Source: an uncultured Gammaproteobacteria bacterium (GTDB taxonomy: Bacteria > Pseudomonadota > Gammaproteobacteria > UBA9214). Taken from it: a stretch of 30,394 nucleotides of DNA. Each line of letters opens with the position of its first letter. The first letter of the stretch is position 1. Under the pieces are notes generated by a model, which saw only the letters and a list, made by a program, of their open reading frames with translations, had not been told where the DNA came from and did no database searches. Below are positions 9,001 to 15,201 of this stretch, in pieces. The position numbers and the translations under genes are program-made. The stretch is from positions 1 through 30,394 of the forward strand of contig CAJQOV010000007.1 of assembly GCA_905480065.1 (NCBI GenBank), written 5' to 3'.

Positions 9001-9963
9001 TTCAGCAAGTTGTGGAAGAAGATACGCGGTGTGGTTGCAGTCGCCGCAGCGATAGCAGTGGGTTATCTGACGTTCGGCTGGGGTGCTGTGTACTGGGGGA
9101 GTATCGGGGGCGCGTTTATTACCGGTGCTACATTTGCAGGTTTCACCTATGGATTGTTTGCGGGCGGAATCCCCGGGGCAATAAAAGGTGGACTGGCCGC
9201 CTATGGCATAGCAAGCGCCATTGTGGGTTTGCACGGACTGTCAAAATCAATATTGGCTGGCCTCAGCAGCGTGCTGGAAAAAACCGTCTCCATGAGTGAA
9301 GCGATTGCGCATGTGACAAAGTTTGGTTTGCATCAATTCAGCCAGCTGAAGACCCGCCAGGAGATGCAGCGCTTTGCAAAGCGTAATGGAATGTCACTGT
9401 TTGAGTTGAACGCGGGACTGGGGTTCGTATCGTTTTCCGGCGGCGCATTTTTCGGCTATGACAGGCTGAGGCTGGATGGGGATGAATCCTTTGGTGTGGG
9501 TAAGAATGAGCCGGGTATTGCGGGGATTTTCCAGAACGGGATTGACGGGATAGTCTTCGATGCTGCTGATGTGGCGCTGACATTCCAGGGTCTGCCTACG
9601 GCACAGGGACTGTCGCTTGTTGGTCGATGTGGGGGCAGGGTAAGCGGTGCTTGTCTGGGCGGGAATTACAAAGGCAACCTGTATGGACATAGTCAGGGCG
9701 CAGCGGAGATATCTGTTCTGAAAGGGTTGGGGCTGATCGATAAGTCGGTGGGGTTGCAGGTGTTTTCGTTGCCATTCACGCGTATTGCCCCGGCCGGTGT
9801 CGAGGTTTCCCAGGGTAGTCGGGACCTGGCGAACATGGGGTTCTTCGGACATATAATGAATTTTGGTTCGGAACTGGTAGGCCAAAATGGATTCGGGGTA
9901 AGAGATGCGTTTCGATTCAGACCTCACTCCTGCCAGGATGCATATCCAGGGTGCGCATTCTGA
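3070..9963 (+). CDS. Secreted SpvB/TcdB/Rhs-repeat polymorphic toxin-like protein
   Basis: Giant 2297-residue protein, uninterrupted. The start at 3070 has GGAGGAA 6 bases upstream and opens a clear signal peptide (residues 1 to about 26). Domains in order: two dockerin-like repeats (32-60 and 70-97, with Asp32/40/47 and Asp70/78/85); two Ig-like beta-sandwiches (about 101-189 and 197-279); an SpvB N-terminal domain (from about 282, with GPLGRGWSLGGLS); seven FG-GAP/VCBS-type DxNxDG calcium motifs (about 588-920); a TcdB middle-like region (about 933-1080); more than a dozen YD/Rhs repeats (about 1100-1850); and the Rhs core (about 1860-1974, ending with DPSG). In this architecture the Rhs shell encloses a variable C-terminal cargo. 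Here the cargo is about 320 residues: a glycine-rich hydrophobic segment (about 1987-2060), then a domain with GHSQG (Ser2208). The last codon overlaps the start of the next gene. No type VI adaptor or VgrG is nearby, and the signal peptide points to Sec export. Confidence 0.93.
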   Translation: MLRRLLSAVRITLFSVITALPGFTPASPQPGDVAPLGAPDNALNVADLVLLGAIIQGAVTPGLEALSLSDVAPLNAPDGQLNVSDYLTLEQAVMGLVALPPPTLAIAPPLLWGNNHVSSPYYISGLTLANTTVNIYLDGVLHATAQSNGNGLFSLNVTLIPGAAHSIYARTEYAGMESKASNTLTATLQAAPLAGPDPALIDVKYNSQGGVSEIQGAAGSVPSGATVIVYYLDGTQYRFTANNDGSFRENLSSGIRIQSIAFVDATGKLSDPSIITAPGALAGTFDVDPSGAATYAIPLAVPPGTAGMTPGLSLNYSSNAGNGPLGRGWSLGGLSIITRCPQTYVQDGQPGAVRLDAADRFCLDGQRLVAVSGIYGADQTEYRTETESFARVVSYGGSGAAPDYFKVWTRQGQLIRYGFNPDSEFNPGAGNALLWAADRIEDRSGNYLAVRYLEDTLTGEHYPLRLDYTGNDAAGVLPYNSVRLVYETRPDRSSGYVGGNAVASLQRLSNIQVYDGTAMVRDYRLAYDSSPASGASRLRSILECESAASAAACLMPTRFDWSGGAAGFQPGVTSGASSSGYASAKAMDVNGDGRQDLVVPHDGSWWINYGAAAGFLPEVNTNITTTGSYPDKALVIDYNSDGMADLLVPGSDGYWDLLLAGNQGPGLVANLIPNHGYSNKPLVVDIDGDGRQDLVVLHNAGSGTTRHVYLNTASGFAAMVDTGKPKYNNNDLIIDYNNDGRLDVLNSFYRGFVNGVETCEWWLFHFDGQAFQYRLIPDATIDERGVTAGCRALNSSSNNARVGDINADGLQDLVYQWGNSEYWRLLPNTGQGLQGPLLESGLGGNGRWYAQALDYNQDGRVDYLVPGSADNRWHVYLSGYHAVQDIDSGLDSSGYQDTRVMDVNGDGMQDIVAPYNGVWNVHLRNGPVPDRLLQITSGMGTATAITYEPLTSSSVYTKGTSADPAQLELDFQAPLAVVAQSSIDDGIGGQYLTRYRYAGAKVHLQGRGLSGFRQVTAVDPQTGISTITTYRQDFPFAGMPEKSERFLNGQLISRTLNTYAELTGIPAAAGVHFPYVSQSAQTSYDLPVNGAQGAMIRSVVSTTSYDNYGNPVSTELETTDAAGQRYSKLTSNSYDPPDLNAWVLDRVSRSTIRHQSPGMPDVTRTSSFSYYAAGHPSAFLLADEIIEPDAGVDSPLYLKTTRQYDGFGNATQVTTTGLRRFNASAGTEARLTETQYDSQGRFPEWTSNALGQTEYYRHDPRSGARTRLTGPNGLVTQWSYNNFGRKIMERRADGTATSWQYDFCASNDCPHGGYIQTVSASGSAPVRQYHDALLREIRIESVSLKGETIFQDTEYDQTGNIQRKSRPYFAGVGQPQWTSFGYDVLNRPLQERSPDGGMVDYVYSGFARFTRRYHSQGDYDQYDMRVNDVMEQLVSVIDASGGTQSYVYDAAGNLVSTTDYAGNTTRTDYDLRGRKISMDDPDMGRWVYHHNAFGEQVWQLDAKGQVVMQVYDRLGRVIRRNEPEGITTWVFDTAAHGIGKLASVSAAASGPARSFRYDSLGRLASETSVIDGNNQTLAYSYDSSGRQHTVTYPTGFMVRNVYADSGPLLEVRAAANDTLYWRAEEYDAEGRATLETLGNGLQTIRQYDATSGSLQSISTGAGNGSAVQNLAYQFDALGNLKQRTDARQNLTETFVYDDLNRLRQSTLASVGSRYYDYDELGNIRKKSDFGDAYTYGANGAGPHAVTQVKNGATVLTSYSYDANGNMTGGDGRNITWTSFNKAAQITRGATSIRFTYDADHNRVKQTNGNTTTYYMNPGIHSGVNYEQEINGNVTAYRHYIHAGGRAVAIYTRQSDNTEKTRYLHTDHLGSTDAITDENGAVVERMSFATFGSRRHANWKNSTSVLDGIETHHGFTGHEHLDAVGIIHMNGRLYDPKLGRFLSPDVQIQYPDQTQSFNRYTYVNNNPLSFTDPSGYGFFSKLWKKIRGVVAVAAAIAVGYLTFGWGAVYWGSIGGAFITGATFAGFTYGLFAGGIPGAIKGGLAAYGIASAIVGLHGLSKSILAGLSSVLEKTVSMSEAIAHVTKFGLHQFSQLKTRQEMQRFAKRNGMSLFELNAGLGFVSFSGGAFFGYDRLRLDGDESFGVGKNEPGIAGIFQNGIDGIVFDAADVALTFQGLPTAQGLSLVGRCGGRVSGACLGGNYKGNLYGHSQGAAEISVLKGLGLIDKSVGLQVFSLPFTRIAPAGVEVSQGSRDLANMGFFGHIMNFGSELVGQNGFGVRDAFRFRPHSCQDAYPGCAF
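8992..9963 (+). other. Variable C-terminal tip of the Rhs protein, candidate Ser-hydrolase toxin
   Basis: This is the segment after the DPSG core boundary, the normal location of the toxin in Rhs proteins. It begins with a glycine-zipper-like hydrophobic stretch (about residues 1987-2060). The final third contains GHSQG, which matches the G-x-S-x-G nucleophile elbow of alpha/beta hydrolases (Ser2208, codon 9691-9693). Asp2252 in a GSRDL context, with His2261 or His2286 downstream, could complete a catalytic triad in the usual Ser-Asp-His order. Base composition is visibly less G+C-rich than in the Rhs body. The activity, for example lipase or esterase, is inferred from one motif and is not established. 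Confidence 0.5.
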
Positions 9964-10484
9964 TGTGTAGAATGGCCTTGCAGAATACCGTGCGAGATAT
10001 TTATTTTATCCCGCTGGTTATCCTGGCGTTGATTATATCGGGTTGCGCAAGCACACATATACATGGAAAGAATAAATATGGTTGCGTCAACTTTGCCGGG
10101 TGTGGGTTGCCTGAATTGCCTGGTGAAGGAGAATCTCTTATCTATGTCATTAGACCATACCGTCTGTTCAACCAGGGAGAAAAACATGATCTGTTTGTGG
10201 TGCAACAGGGTAAAGCAGATGAAGTGGCTTATGCGCGAATATTTGGTAGTACTTATTGCGCCATACATACAAAATCGAGACAAATAACTATCCGAGTTGC
10301 CGGTTATTTAAATGATAGTGAAATCAGTTTGGATTTGGTGCCAGGAGAAACCTATTACGTTGAACTTGACACAACACTGACGGTTTTTAGTTCAAAATTA
10401 ACAGTGAATTTAAAGCGAATAAGCATGGAGGTCGGTGAAAAGTATCTTATGGAGGATGTGACCAGTTCCTGCGCGAGAATTTAG
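9963..10484 (+). CDS. AT-rich lipoprotein, DUF2846-like, candidate immunity protein
   Basis: A 173-residue protein starting at the ATG that overlaps the Rhs stop codon in TGATG, which suggests translational coupling. An in-frame GTG at 9951 is an alternative start. A hydrophobic helix ends in the lipobox IISGC, so the mature protein should be a lipoprotein. The later part resembles DUF2846-type proteins: an early LIYVIRPYR strand, a central beta-rich stretch, then LVPGETYYVEL. Base composition is striking: three 60-base lines counted by hand gave about 43, 35 and 35 % G+C against well over 50 % in neighbouring genes, a sign of separate acquisition. Position directly behind a variable Rhs tip, coupling and export to the periplasm fit an immunity protein against a toxin delivered to the cell envelope. 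That role is inferred; the DUF2846 match is by pattern only. Confidence 0.75.
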   Translation: MCRMALQNTVRDIYFIPLVILALIISGCASTHIHGKNKYGCVNFAGCGLPELPGEGESLIYVIRPYRLFNQGEKHDLFVVQQGKADEVAYARIFGSTYCAIHTKSRQITIRVAGYLNDSEISLDLVPGETYYVELDTTLTVFSSKLTVNLKRISMEVGEKYLMEDVTSSCARI

Positions 10485-10485
10485 T

Positions 10486-10503
10486 GGCATGATTAATCAT
10501 GCC
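10486..10503 (+). terminator. Perfect 18-bp palindrome after the lipoprotein stop codon
   Basis: GGCATGATTAATCATGCC is a perfect palindrome that starts one base after the TAG stop at 10482-10484. It can form a 7-bp stem with a TTAA loop. There is no T-run after it, so it is only a weak terminator candidate. The neighbouring MITE-like element was inserted into its right edge: the 9-bp target duplication overlaps the last five bases of the palindrome. Confidence 0.4.
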
Positions 10504-10507
10504 TGAT

Positions 10508-10791
10508 CACTGCTGTCCCATAGATGCTGATTAAATTGTAGATAAGGCTATGAATGAAAATATTTATATCAACGGTTACTGCAAGGTGGACAGGAATATC
10601 AGCCACCACAACATAAACAGGGCGTTCCTTCTCGGCAACTGCGTCCTGCGTTGCTCTACCTCCTGCATCCCTGCAGTCGTCCCTCCGGGAGAAGGACAGG
10701 ATGAGGGGATATAAATCAAGCAGCCAGTTTTATTTGATCCCCTCTCCCCAACCCTCTACCGGAGGGAGAGGGAGTTTATGGGACAGCAGTG
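10508..10791. mobile_element. MITE-like element with 15-bp TIRs and 9-bp target-site duplication
   Basis: The 284-bp element begins with CACTGCTGTCCCATA (10508-10522) and ends with its exact reverse complement (10777-10791). It is flanked on both sides by the identical 9-mer ATGCCTGAT (10499-10507 and 10792-10800). Inverted ends inside a perfect direct duplication are the signature of transposon insertion. The interior has no credible open frame, so the element must have been moved by a transposase from elsewhere. A 9-bp duplication would fit the IS4 group among others; I cannot assign the family. The interior carries a CCCTCTCC / GGAGAGGG inverted motif (10741-10774) of a kind widespread in proteobacterial intergenic repeats. 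Confidence 0.85.
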
Positions 10792-10800
10792 ATGCCTGAT

Positions 10801-11277
10801 ACATCAGTGCGGGCGGCCAAGTCACTCCTTCACCGGCCGCTTTGCGAGCTTCCCCTGTAACGTCCTGCGGTGCCTGTTCAGTGCGCGCGCAGCGGCTACC
10901 GCTGCCCCGCCACGATCATCGATGCAAGGCCGCGAAAGGCCTGGTAGCAGGGCGACTGCACGGTATGCAAGCCGGTCTGTGGTGGTGTCCACGTCCTGCT
11001 GTGCGCTCTGCCGGCAGGCAACCTTGCTGTCGCGTCGGCACAGTTCCGTCCCTGTCGGTGCCGCTGCCAGGCCGGATCAGTATGCACAGAGGTTGTTGAA
11101 ATTCCGGCAACGGGTGGCAATACTCGACATCCGGATCACAATAGTACCTGGCACCCTGCAAGCGCGGCTTGTTCAGGGAAACTATCGCAGCGGCAGTAAT
11201 CACCTGAACAAGCCAGGCACACATGCTGGCATAATCAACCCTGGTTCCCTGTATTTACATACCCGTTGAATAACAAA
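10801..11277. other. Intergenic region without recognisable gene
   Basis: About 480 bases between the MITE-like element and the phosphopantetheinyl transferase gene. Several short frames exist on both strands, but all have Arg/Pro/Cys-rich, shadow-like translations and none has a convincing ribosome-binding site. The DNA may be a decayed gene remnant. I see no terminator or clear promoter. Confidence 0.5.
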
Positions 11278-12027
11278 ATGAAAGCTGCCGGTGCCCAGAA
11301 CTTTCCTTCCCGCCTGCACGCCCTGAAGACGGAGTTGCATGTCTGGCTGATCAGGCCTGAGTCTGTGACAGATGCAGCCGTATTGGAGAGTTATCGGGAA
11401 ATGCTCTCTGCCGAGGAGCGGGCGCGTTACCGGAAATACCGTTTTGACAAGGACCGCCATCTCTACCTGGTTTCGCATGCGCTGGTGCGGAGTGCACTTT
11501 CCTGCTATGCGGACGTGTTGCCAGCGGCCTGGGAATTTTCCACCAGCAGTTCCGGCAAGCCGGAAATCTTGGCTCCCGTGCTTCCGGTACTGTTGCGCTT
11601 CAGCCTCAGTCATACGTCCGGGCTCGCCGCGTGCCTGGTTGCACTGGACTCGGATTGTGGTGTTGATGTCGAAGTGCTTTCGAGGCAGTGCGATATGCAG
11701 GGTATCGCGGCTCGAATGTTTTCAGCGCAGGAGCGGCAACAGCTCGCGCGTCTGGACGGCGACCAGTACCACGAGCAATTCCTTTACTACTGGACGCTGA
11801 GAGAAGCATATGGCAAGGCGCTCGGTAGCGGTCTTGCCAGTGCGGGTAGCCAGTGTTGCTTTGTCGAGCAGGCGGGTGGTTCCTATCGCATCAGCCAATC
11901 CGACGGTGTGCCGGAATCCGGGGCCTGGTCATTCTCCGTGTCCAGGCCTACTGCCGAACACGTGCTCGCACTGGCGGCACGCAATGGCGAGTACCGTGAC
12001 AGGCAGGTGGTCATGCACTGGCTGTAG
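11278..12027 (+). CDS. Sfp-type 4'-phosphopantetheinyl transferase
   Basis: Transfers the phosphopantetheine arm of coenzyme A to a serine of carrier proteins of fatty acid, polyketide or nonribosomal peptide synthases; cytoplasmic. The 249-residue protein has the expected motifs: FSLSHTSG (about 108-115), GVDVE with Mg-binding Asp130 and Glu132, and the signature WTLREAYGKALG (172-183) with Glu176 and Lys180. The usual first Lys of the WxxKE motif is Arg175, a conservative change. Length matches the Sfp type (about 220-250), not the shorter AcpS type. An ATG at 11278 and an in-frame TTG at 11266 are both possible starts; neither has a strong ribosome site, so the ATG was preferred. No carrier protein or synthase gene is nearby, so its targets lie elsewhere. 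Confidence 0.88.
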   Translation: MKAAGAQNFPSRLHALKTELHVWLIRPESVTDAAVLESYREMLSAEERARYRKYRFDKDRHLYLVSHALVRSALSCYADVLPAAWEFSTSSSGKPEILAPVLPVLLRFSLSHTSGLAACLVALDSDCGVDVEVLSRQCDMQGIAARMFSAQERQQLARLDGDQYHEQFLYYWTLREAYGKALGSGLASAGSQCCFVEQAGGSYRISQSDGVPESGAWSFSVSRPTAEHVLALAARNGEYRDRQVVMHWL

Positions 12028-12329
12028 CCGTGAGTGGACGCGCCTGCGTCACGCCGACACGGGGTTGTTCTCTTCTCAATCCATGGATTTTCATCCGGAT
12101 CAATCGATCCCCGAACCGGGTAATGCGCCCCGGTAATTGCGCCAGTTCCTTGGCGATGTCAGGTTCAGCTATGCCATTTTGTTGAACGGACTACGTAAAG
12201 CCGATCATTTCGAATGAGATCGCTAACCACGGCTGTCTGCGCTTGCAGAAAAAACACTGGACAGTCGTACAATTACAATATTATTATCCGCTAATATACT
12301 TAAGAAGCAAAAACAACCGGGGAGAACCC
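12028..12329. promoter_or_regulatory. Intergenic region with AT-rich promoter zone for the LuxR-type regulator
   Basis: No gene is visible in these 302 bases. The last 90 bases are markedly AT-rich. Possible elements are TTGCAG (12243-12248) and TACAAT (12268-12273) with a 19-base spacer, or the later -10-like hexamers TATTAT (12279-12284) and TAATAT (12292-12297). The exact promoter cannot be chosen by eye. Confidence 0.4.
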
Positions 12330-13094
12330 ATGGTGGCTCGTAGCATCGGTCGGAATGCGGACAAAAGCGGCGCAAACAAGACGCTGATCATTGCGCATCA
12401 GGACTTTTTCGTGGACGGCATCGTGCGCATCCTGAAGAGCAGTCCGGTGGCCGGGGAAATAATCTGTGTGTCTCCGGGCGAGCCCTGCATGAAGCACTTT
12501 GTCGGGCATTATCCCGACTTCCTGCTGATCCAGGAAAACGCCAAGCCGGAACCGTTTGAGGTTTTCGTGCGGGAAATGGTCGTTGGTTTTCCTGACTTGC
12601 GGTTACTGGTGTTCGGGCAAGCCATGTCAGACGATTACCTGTACCGGATTATCGAGGCCGGGGCGCACGGCTATTTCAACGAAAAAATGAGCGGCGATCA
12701 TATTCTCACGGCCTTGAGTGCGGTCAGCAACGGCCGCTTCTGGGTAGAGCGCCATATTATGGAACGGTTCATTAGTGCCCGTTCACTGCAGGATTCCATT
12801 TATTCACGCGCGCGCGTGCTGGGTGAGCGGTTGACTACGCGTGAACTGGAGGTGCTGGAACTGGTGCTGCAGGGGCTGTCGACCAGAGAGATCGCGGAGC
12901 GGATTTTCCTGTCCCATCAAGGCGTGAAGGCGCACCTGACGACCCTGTTTCGCAAGTTCAATGTAAAGAACAGGTCGCAACTGATTCTGTCTGCGCTGGA
13001 TGAAGTCAGTCCGGTAGAGAGCATTACCGGTATCTTTCAGCAGGGCTTGCATGCCTATCGTAAGCCGGTGCAGAAAATTGCAGCTGTCGGCTAG
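12330..13094 (+). CDS. LuxR/NarL-type transcription regulator with degenerate receiver domain
   Basis: A 254-residue DNA-binding regulator. The start at 12330 is supported by GGGGAG 5 bases upstream. Residues 17-145 follow the receiver fold of NarL/FixJ proteins (PDFLL, EAGAHGYF, SNGRFWV segments). Residues 168-222 are a textbook LuxR helix-turn-helix with TTRELEVLELVLQGLSTREIAE and NVKNRSQLI segments. The phosphorylation residues are gone: the acidic pair aligns with Ala22-His23, the phosphoacceptor Asp with Gln68, the Thr/Ser with Gly96, and the conserved Lys region reads FNEK. Control by phosphotransfer is therefore unlikely. CsgD/VpsT-type regulators that respond to other ligands are a possible parallel, but no c-di-GMP motif can be claimed. 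No sensor kinase is adjacent. The gene is convergent with the barrel gene at 13192. Confidence 0.87.
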   Translation: MVARSIGRNADKSGANKTLIIAHQDFFVDGIVRILKSSPVAGEIICVSPGEPCMKHFVGHYPDFLLIQENAKPEPFEVFVREMVVGFPDLRLLVFGQAMSDDYLYRIIEAGAHGYFNEKMSGDHILTALSAVSNGRFWVERHIMERFISARSLQDSIYSRARVLGERLTTRELEVLELVLQGLSTREIAERIFLSHQGVKAHLTTLFRKFNVKNRSQLILSALDEVSPVESITGIFQQGLHAYRKPVQKIAAVG

Positions 13095-13191
13095 CAATCA
13101 GCACCTGTAGTGCAGATCGTAACGCACCGGCTGTGTTGCTGGCGGGCAGTTAGCCAAACAGAATGCGCCTGCTGTCATGCCGGTTGTGCCG

Positions 13192-14400
13192 CTAGAAATA
13201 GCGGGCCAGTTCCATGCGTAGCCGTGTGTCATCCCTGAAGCTGTAATAAATGTTGTCGTTGGGAATGTTGCTGAGGCCACGCGCTTCAATTGACAATTTC
13301 CATGCATCACCGAAACGGCGACTCGCCTCGAGATTGTAGCTTTCCCCGCCGCCATCGAGGTCAATGATGACACTGGCGAGCAATTCCGAGCTGGCCGCGT
13401 CATTTAACGTGAAACGCGTACCGAGCACCAGGTCATTCTGGAGCGCTGATATGAAGAATGGCTGCCCGGCAGCTACCGCCACCGGGTCCACATCATCGCC
13501 GCGACTGTCATACAGGTATTCGGTGATGATGCCTACATCGACCTGGGAATCATGCACGCCAACGAACGTATATTCGTAACCGCCGTCAAACTGTTCGATC
13601 CTCTCGCCCTGGCCGCTGCGCACTACGGCCTCCAGCTTCCATAACCAGCCACCGGAGATGGCCTGCAGATCCAGGCCGGTCTGGTGCACGATCTCGTAGT
13701 AAGGCGTTATCTCTCCCGAGCCTGGCACCATGAAAAAACGCGGTTCGCGGCCGGTGCCGGAAAAATGCGAGATGCCTATGTCAAGCGCGCCGTAGGAATG
13801 GGAAAAGCGGGCCGCGAAATCCGTGTGCAAGTCCTTGGCACCGGATTCATACACGGGGTCAGCGCTGATCGGGATGGCAAAGCGCGGGCGTCCCTCGATA
13901 CTGGAAAAGGTACGTTCGCGGAATCCGGGCAGTACGAACAGGTCGACCACGCCCCAGTCCCGGATCAGGGTCAGTTTTGCCATCGGTTGTCCGAGCTTGT
14001 CCTCCCCGTCTTCATTGACCACCAGGTCGGTCTGGTTGATCACATCAACCAGGTGTGCGGCCTCGGTTACGCCCCAGTACACCTTGCTGATACCGATATT
14101 GGTTTCCCAGTCACGCGCGGCATGGATCCAGGACAGTTCGCGGATATCGCCGTGCGTGCGATCTGCGTCGTGTGAGTCGACCAGCAGGTACGGCTTGAAG
14201 GTAAACAGGTCATCGCGCTCATTCCACTCGTGGAAATATTCCGGCTCGATTGCCAGCGATCCGTAGTTGCTGTGCTGGGCCGGGTAAAGTGGCTCCTCGA
14301 AAAAACCGCGATATTCCCCGGTGACCAGGCCGCGCCATTCTCCAGCCTGCGCGCTGATTGCGGGCAGCAGCAGGAGGACAGTGCATAACAACCGGTTCAT
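13192..14400 (-). CDS. Predicted outer-membrane beta-barrel protein, second gene of LolA-like operon
   Basis: A 402-residue protein with a clear signal peptide (cleavage expected after AQA, about residue 19). The mature sequence is full of alternating amphipathic strands and aromatic girdles and ends in ARYF, a typical C-terminal barrel signal. I do not recognise a named family with certainty. The gene follows the LolA-like gene after 12 bases on the same strand and must be cotranscribed with it. Such pairs are often found with an RND/MMPL-type exporter, which suggests a role in moving a lipid or hydrophobic compound to the outer membrane; no exporter is present in this window. The ribosome site is weak (AAAGAA), consistent with coupling to the upstream gene. 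Confidence 0.8.
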   Translation of the reverse strand: MNRLLCTVLLLLPAISAQAGEWRGLVTGEYRGFFEEPLYPAQHSNYGSLAIEPEYFHEWNERDDLFTFKPYLLVDSHDADRTHGDIRELSWIHAARDWETNIGISKVYWGVTEAAHLVDVINQTDLVVNEDGEDKLGQPMAKLTLIRDWGVVDLFVLPGFRERTFSSIEGRPRFAIPISADPVYESGAKDLHTDFAARFSHSYGALDIGISHFSGTGREPRFFMVPGSGEITPYYEIVHQTGLDLQAISGGWLWKLEAVVRSGQGERIEQFDGGYEYTFVGVHDSQVDVGIITEYLYDSRGDDVDPVAVAAGQPFFISALQNDLVLGTRFTLNDAASSELLASVIIDLDGGGESYNLEASRRFGDAWKLSIEARGLSNIPNDNIYYSFRDDTRLRMELARYF

Positions 14401-14412
14401 TGCCGTTCTTTT

Positions 14413-15201
14413 CTAGCGTGCGCGCTTGAGCGAATTCTGGTCAAAGTCGCGGTCGGTAAGACCAGCGCCGAATGTATAGTTGCTTTGCAGCAGGCGTGTA
14501 CTCTTGCCGGTCTGATGGTTTTCCATGTTCATTTCGTGGGCACGCCAGAACTGGTCGTTATGCAGCTGGTAATCACTCAGCAGCAGCGTTTTCATCAGAC
14601 TGTTCTTGCGATCATAGAATTCGATCTTGCGCTCCTTGTAGTGTTCCTTGTCCAGCCACACGATCTGACGGGTATAGCCCGAGTTCTCATCCCTGGGGTA
14701 GCGCTCGAACACGAACACGTCCATGCCGTCCAGCTGGTCATCACGCAGGAACTTGTAGGTGTACTTGTCGACCTCCTGCGAGGTGATGTCCTCGTAGGCA
14801 AATTCACTGCCCATGAACGGGCCTGACTTGTTGTCCGAGGCGATGCGCTTGACCCGTTTCAGTGCCGGCAGGTACAACCACTGGTCATCCGGGCCTTCCT
14901 TGTGGGTGAAGCTGAGCAGGGCAGTGCCCTGCACGTCGCGCGGCTCGTCGAAAATGGTCAGGCTCTTGTCGCCGTCGTTTTCCACTTCCAGGGTCCGGGA
15001 ACGAATCTCGCGCACGCTCTCCTGCCCCTGCTTGTTTTTGAGGATCATTTTCACATCGTTGGTGTAGTCGCCGAAGCCGGAGTCGCGCTTGTCGGCTTGC
15101 GTGGCGATGGCAAGTCCCTTTTCCTCCGGCGTTTCGGCACTTGCACTGAATGTCAGCAGGCACAGCAGCAGTGCCGGCAGGATACGGGGGGAAATCTTCA
15201 T
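14413..15201 (-). CDS. LolA-like outer-membrane lipoprotein-sorting family protein
   Basis: A 262-residue periplasmic protein with signal peptide (cleavage after SASA, about residue 22). The sequence matches the group annotated as outer-membrane lipoprotein-sorting protein with a LolA-like half-barrel. Typical segments are REIRSRTLE, SLTIFDEPRDVQGTALLSF, DDQWLYLPALKRVKRI, SGPFMGSEFAYEDI and a late YDRKNSLMKTL. It is not LolA itself, which is shorter and lacks these segments. It probably binds a lipid-like ligand in the periplasm. The start has AGGAG 7 bases upstream. It is the first gene of a two-gene operon with the barrel gene and has a TATAAT box upstream. Confidence 0.87.
   Translation of the reverse strand: MKISPRILPALLLCLLTFSASAETPEEKGLAIATQADKRDSGFGDYTNDVKMILKNKQGQESVREIRSRTLEVENDGDKSLTIFDEPRDVQGTALLSFTHKEGPDDQWLYLPALKRVKRIASDNKSGPFMGSEFAYEDITSQEVDKYTYKFLRDDQLDGMDVFVFERYPRDENSGYTRQIVWLDKEHYKERKIEFYDRKNSLMKTLLLSDYQLHNDQFWRAHEMNMENHQTGKSTRLLQSNYTFGAGLTDRDFDQNSLKRAR

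Noticed and set aside
10916..11224. A 102-codon minus-strand frame with a hydrophobic start and a Cys-rich middle
   Set aside because: No convincing ribosome site, Arg/Pro-rich second half and no recognisable family; best treated as noise or a decayed remnant.
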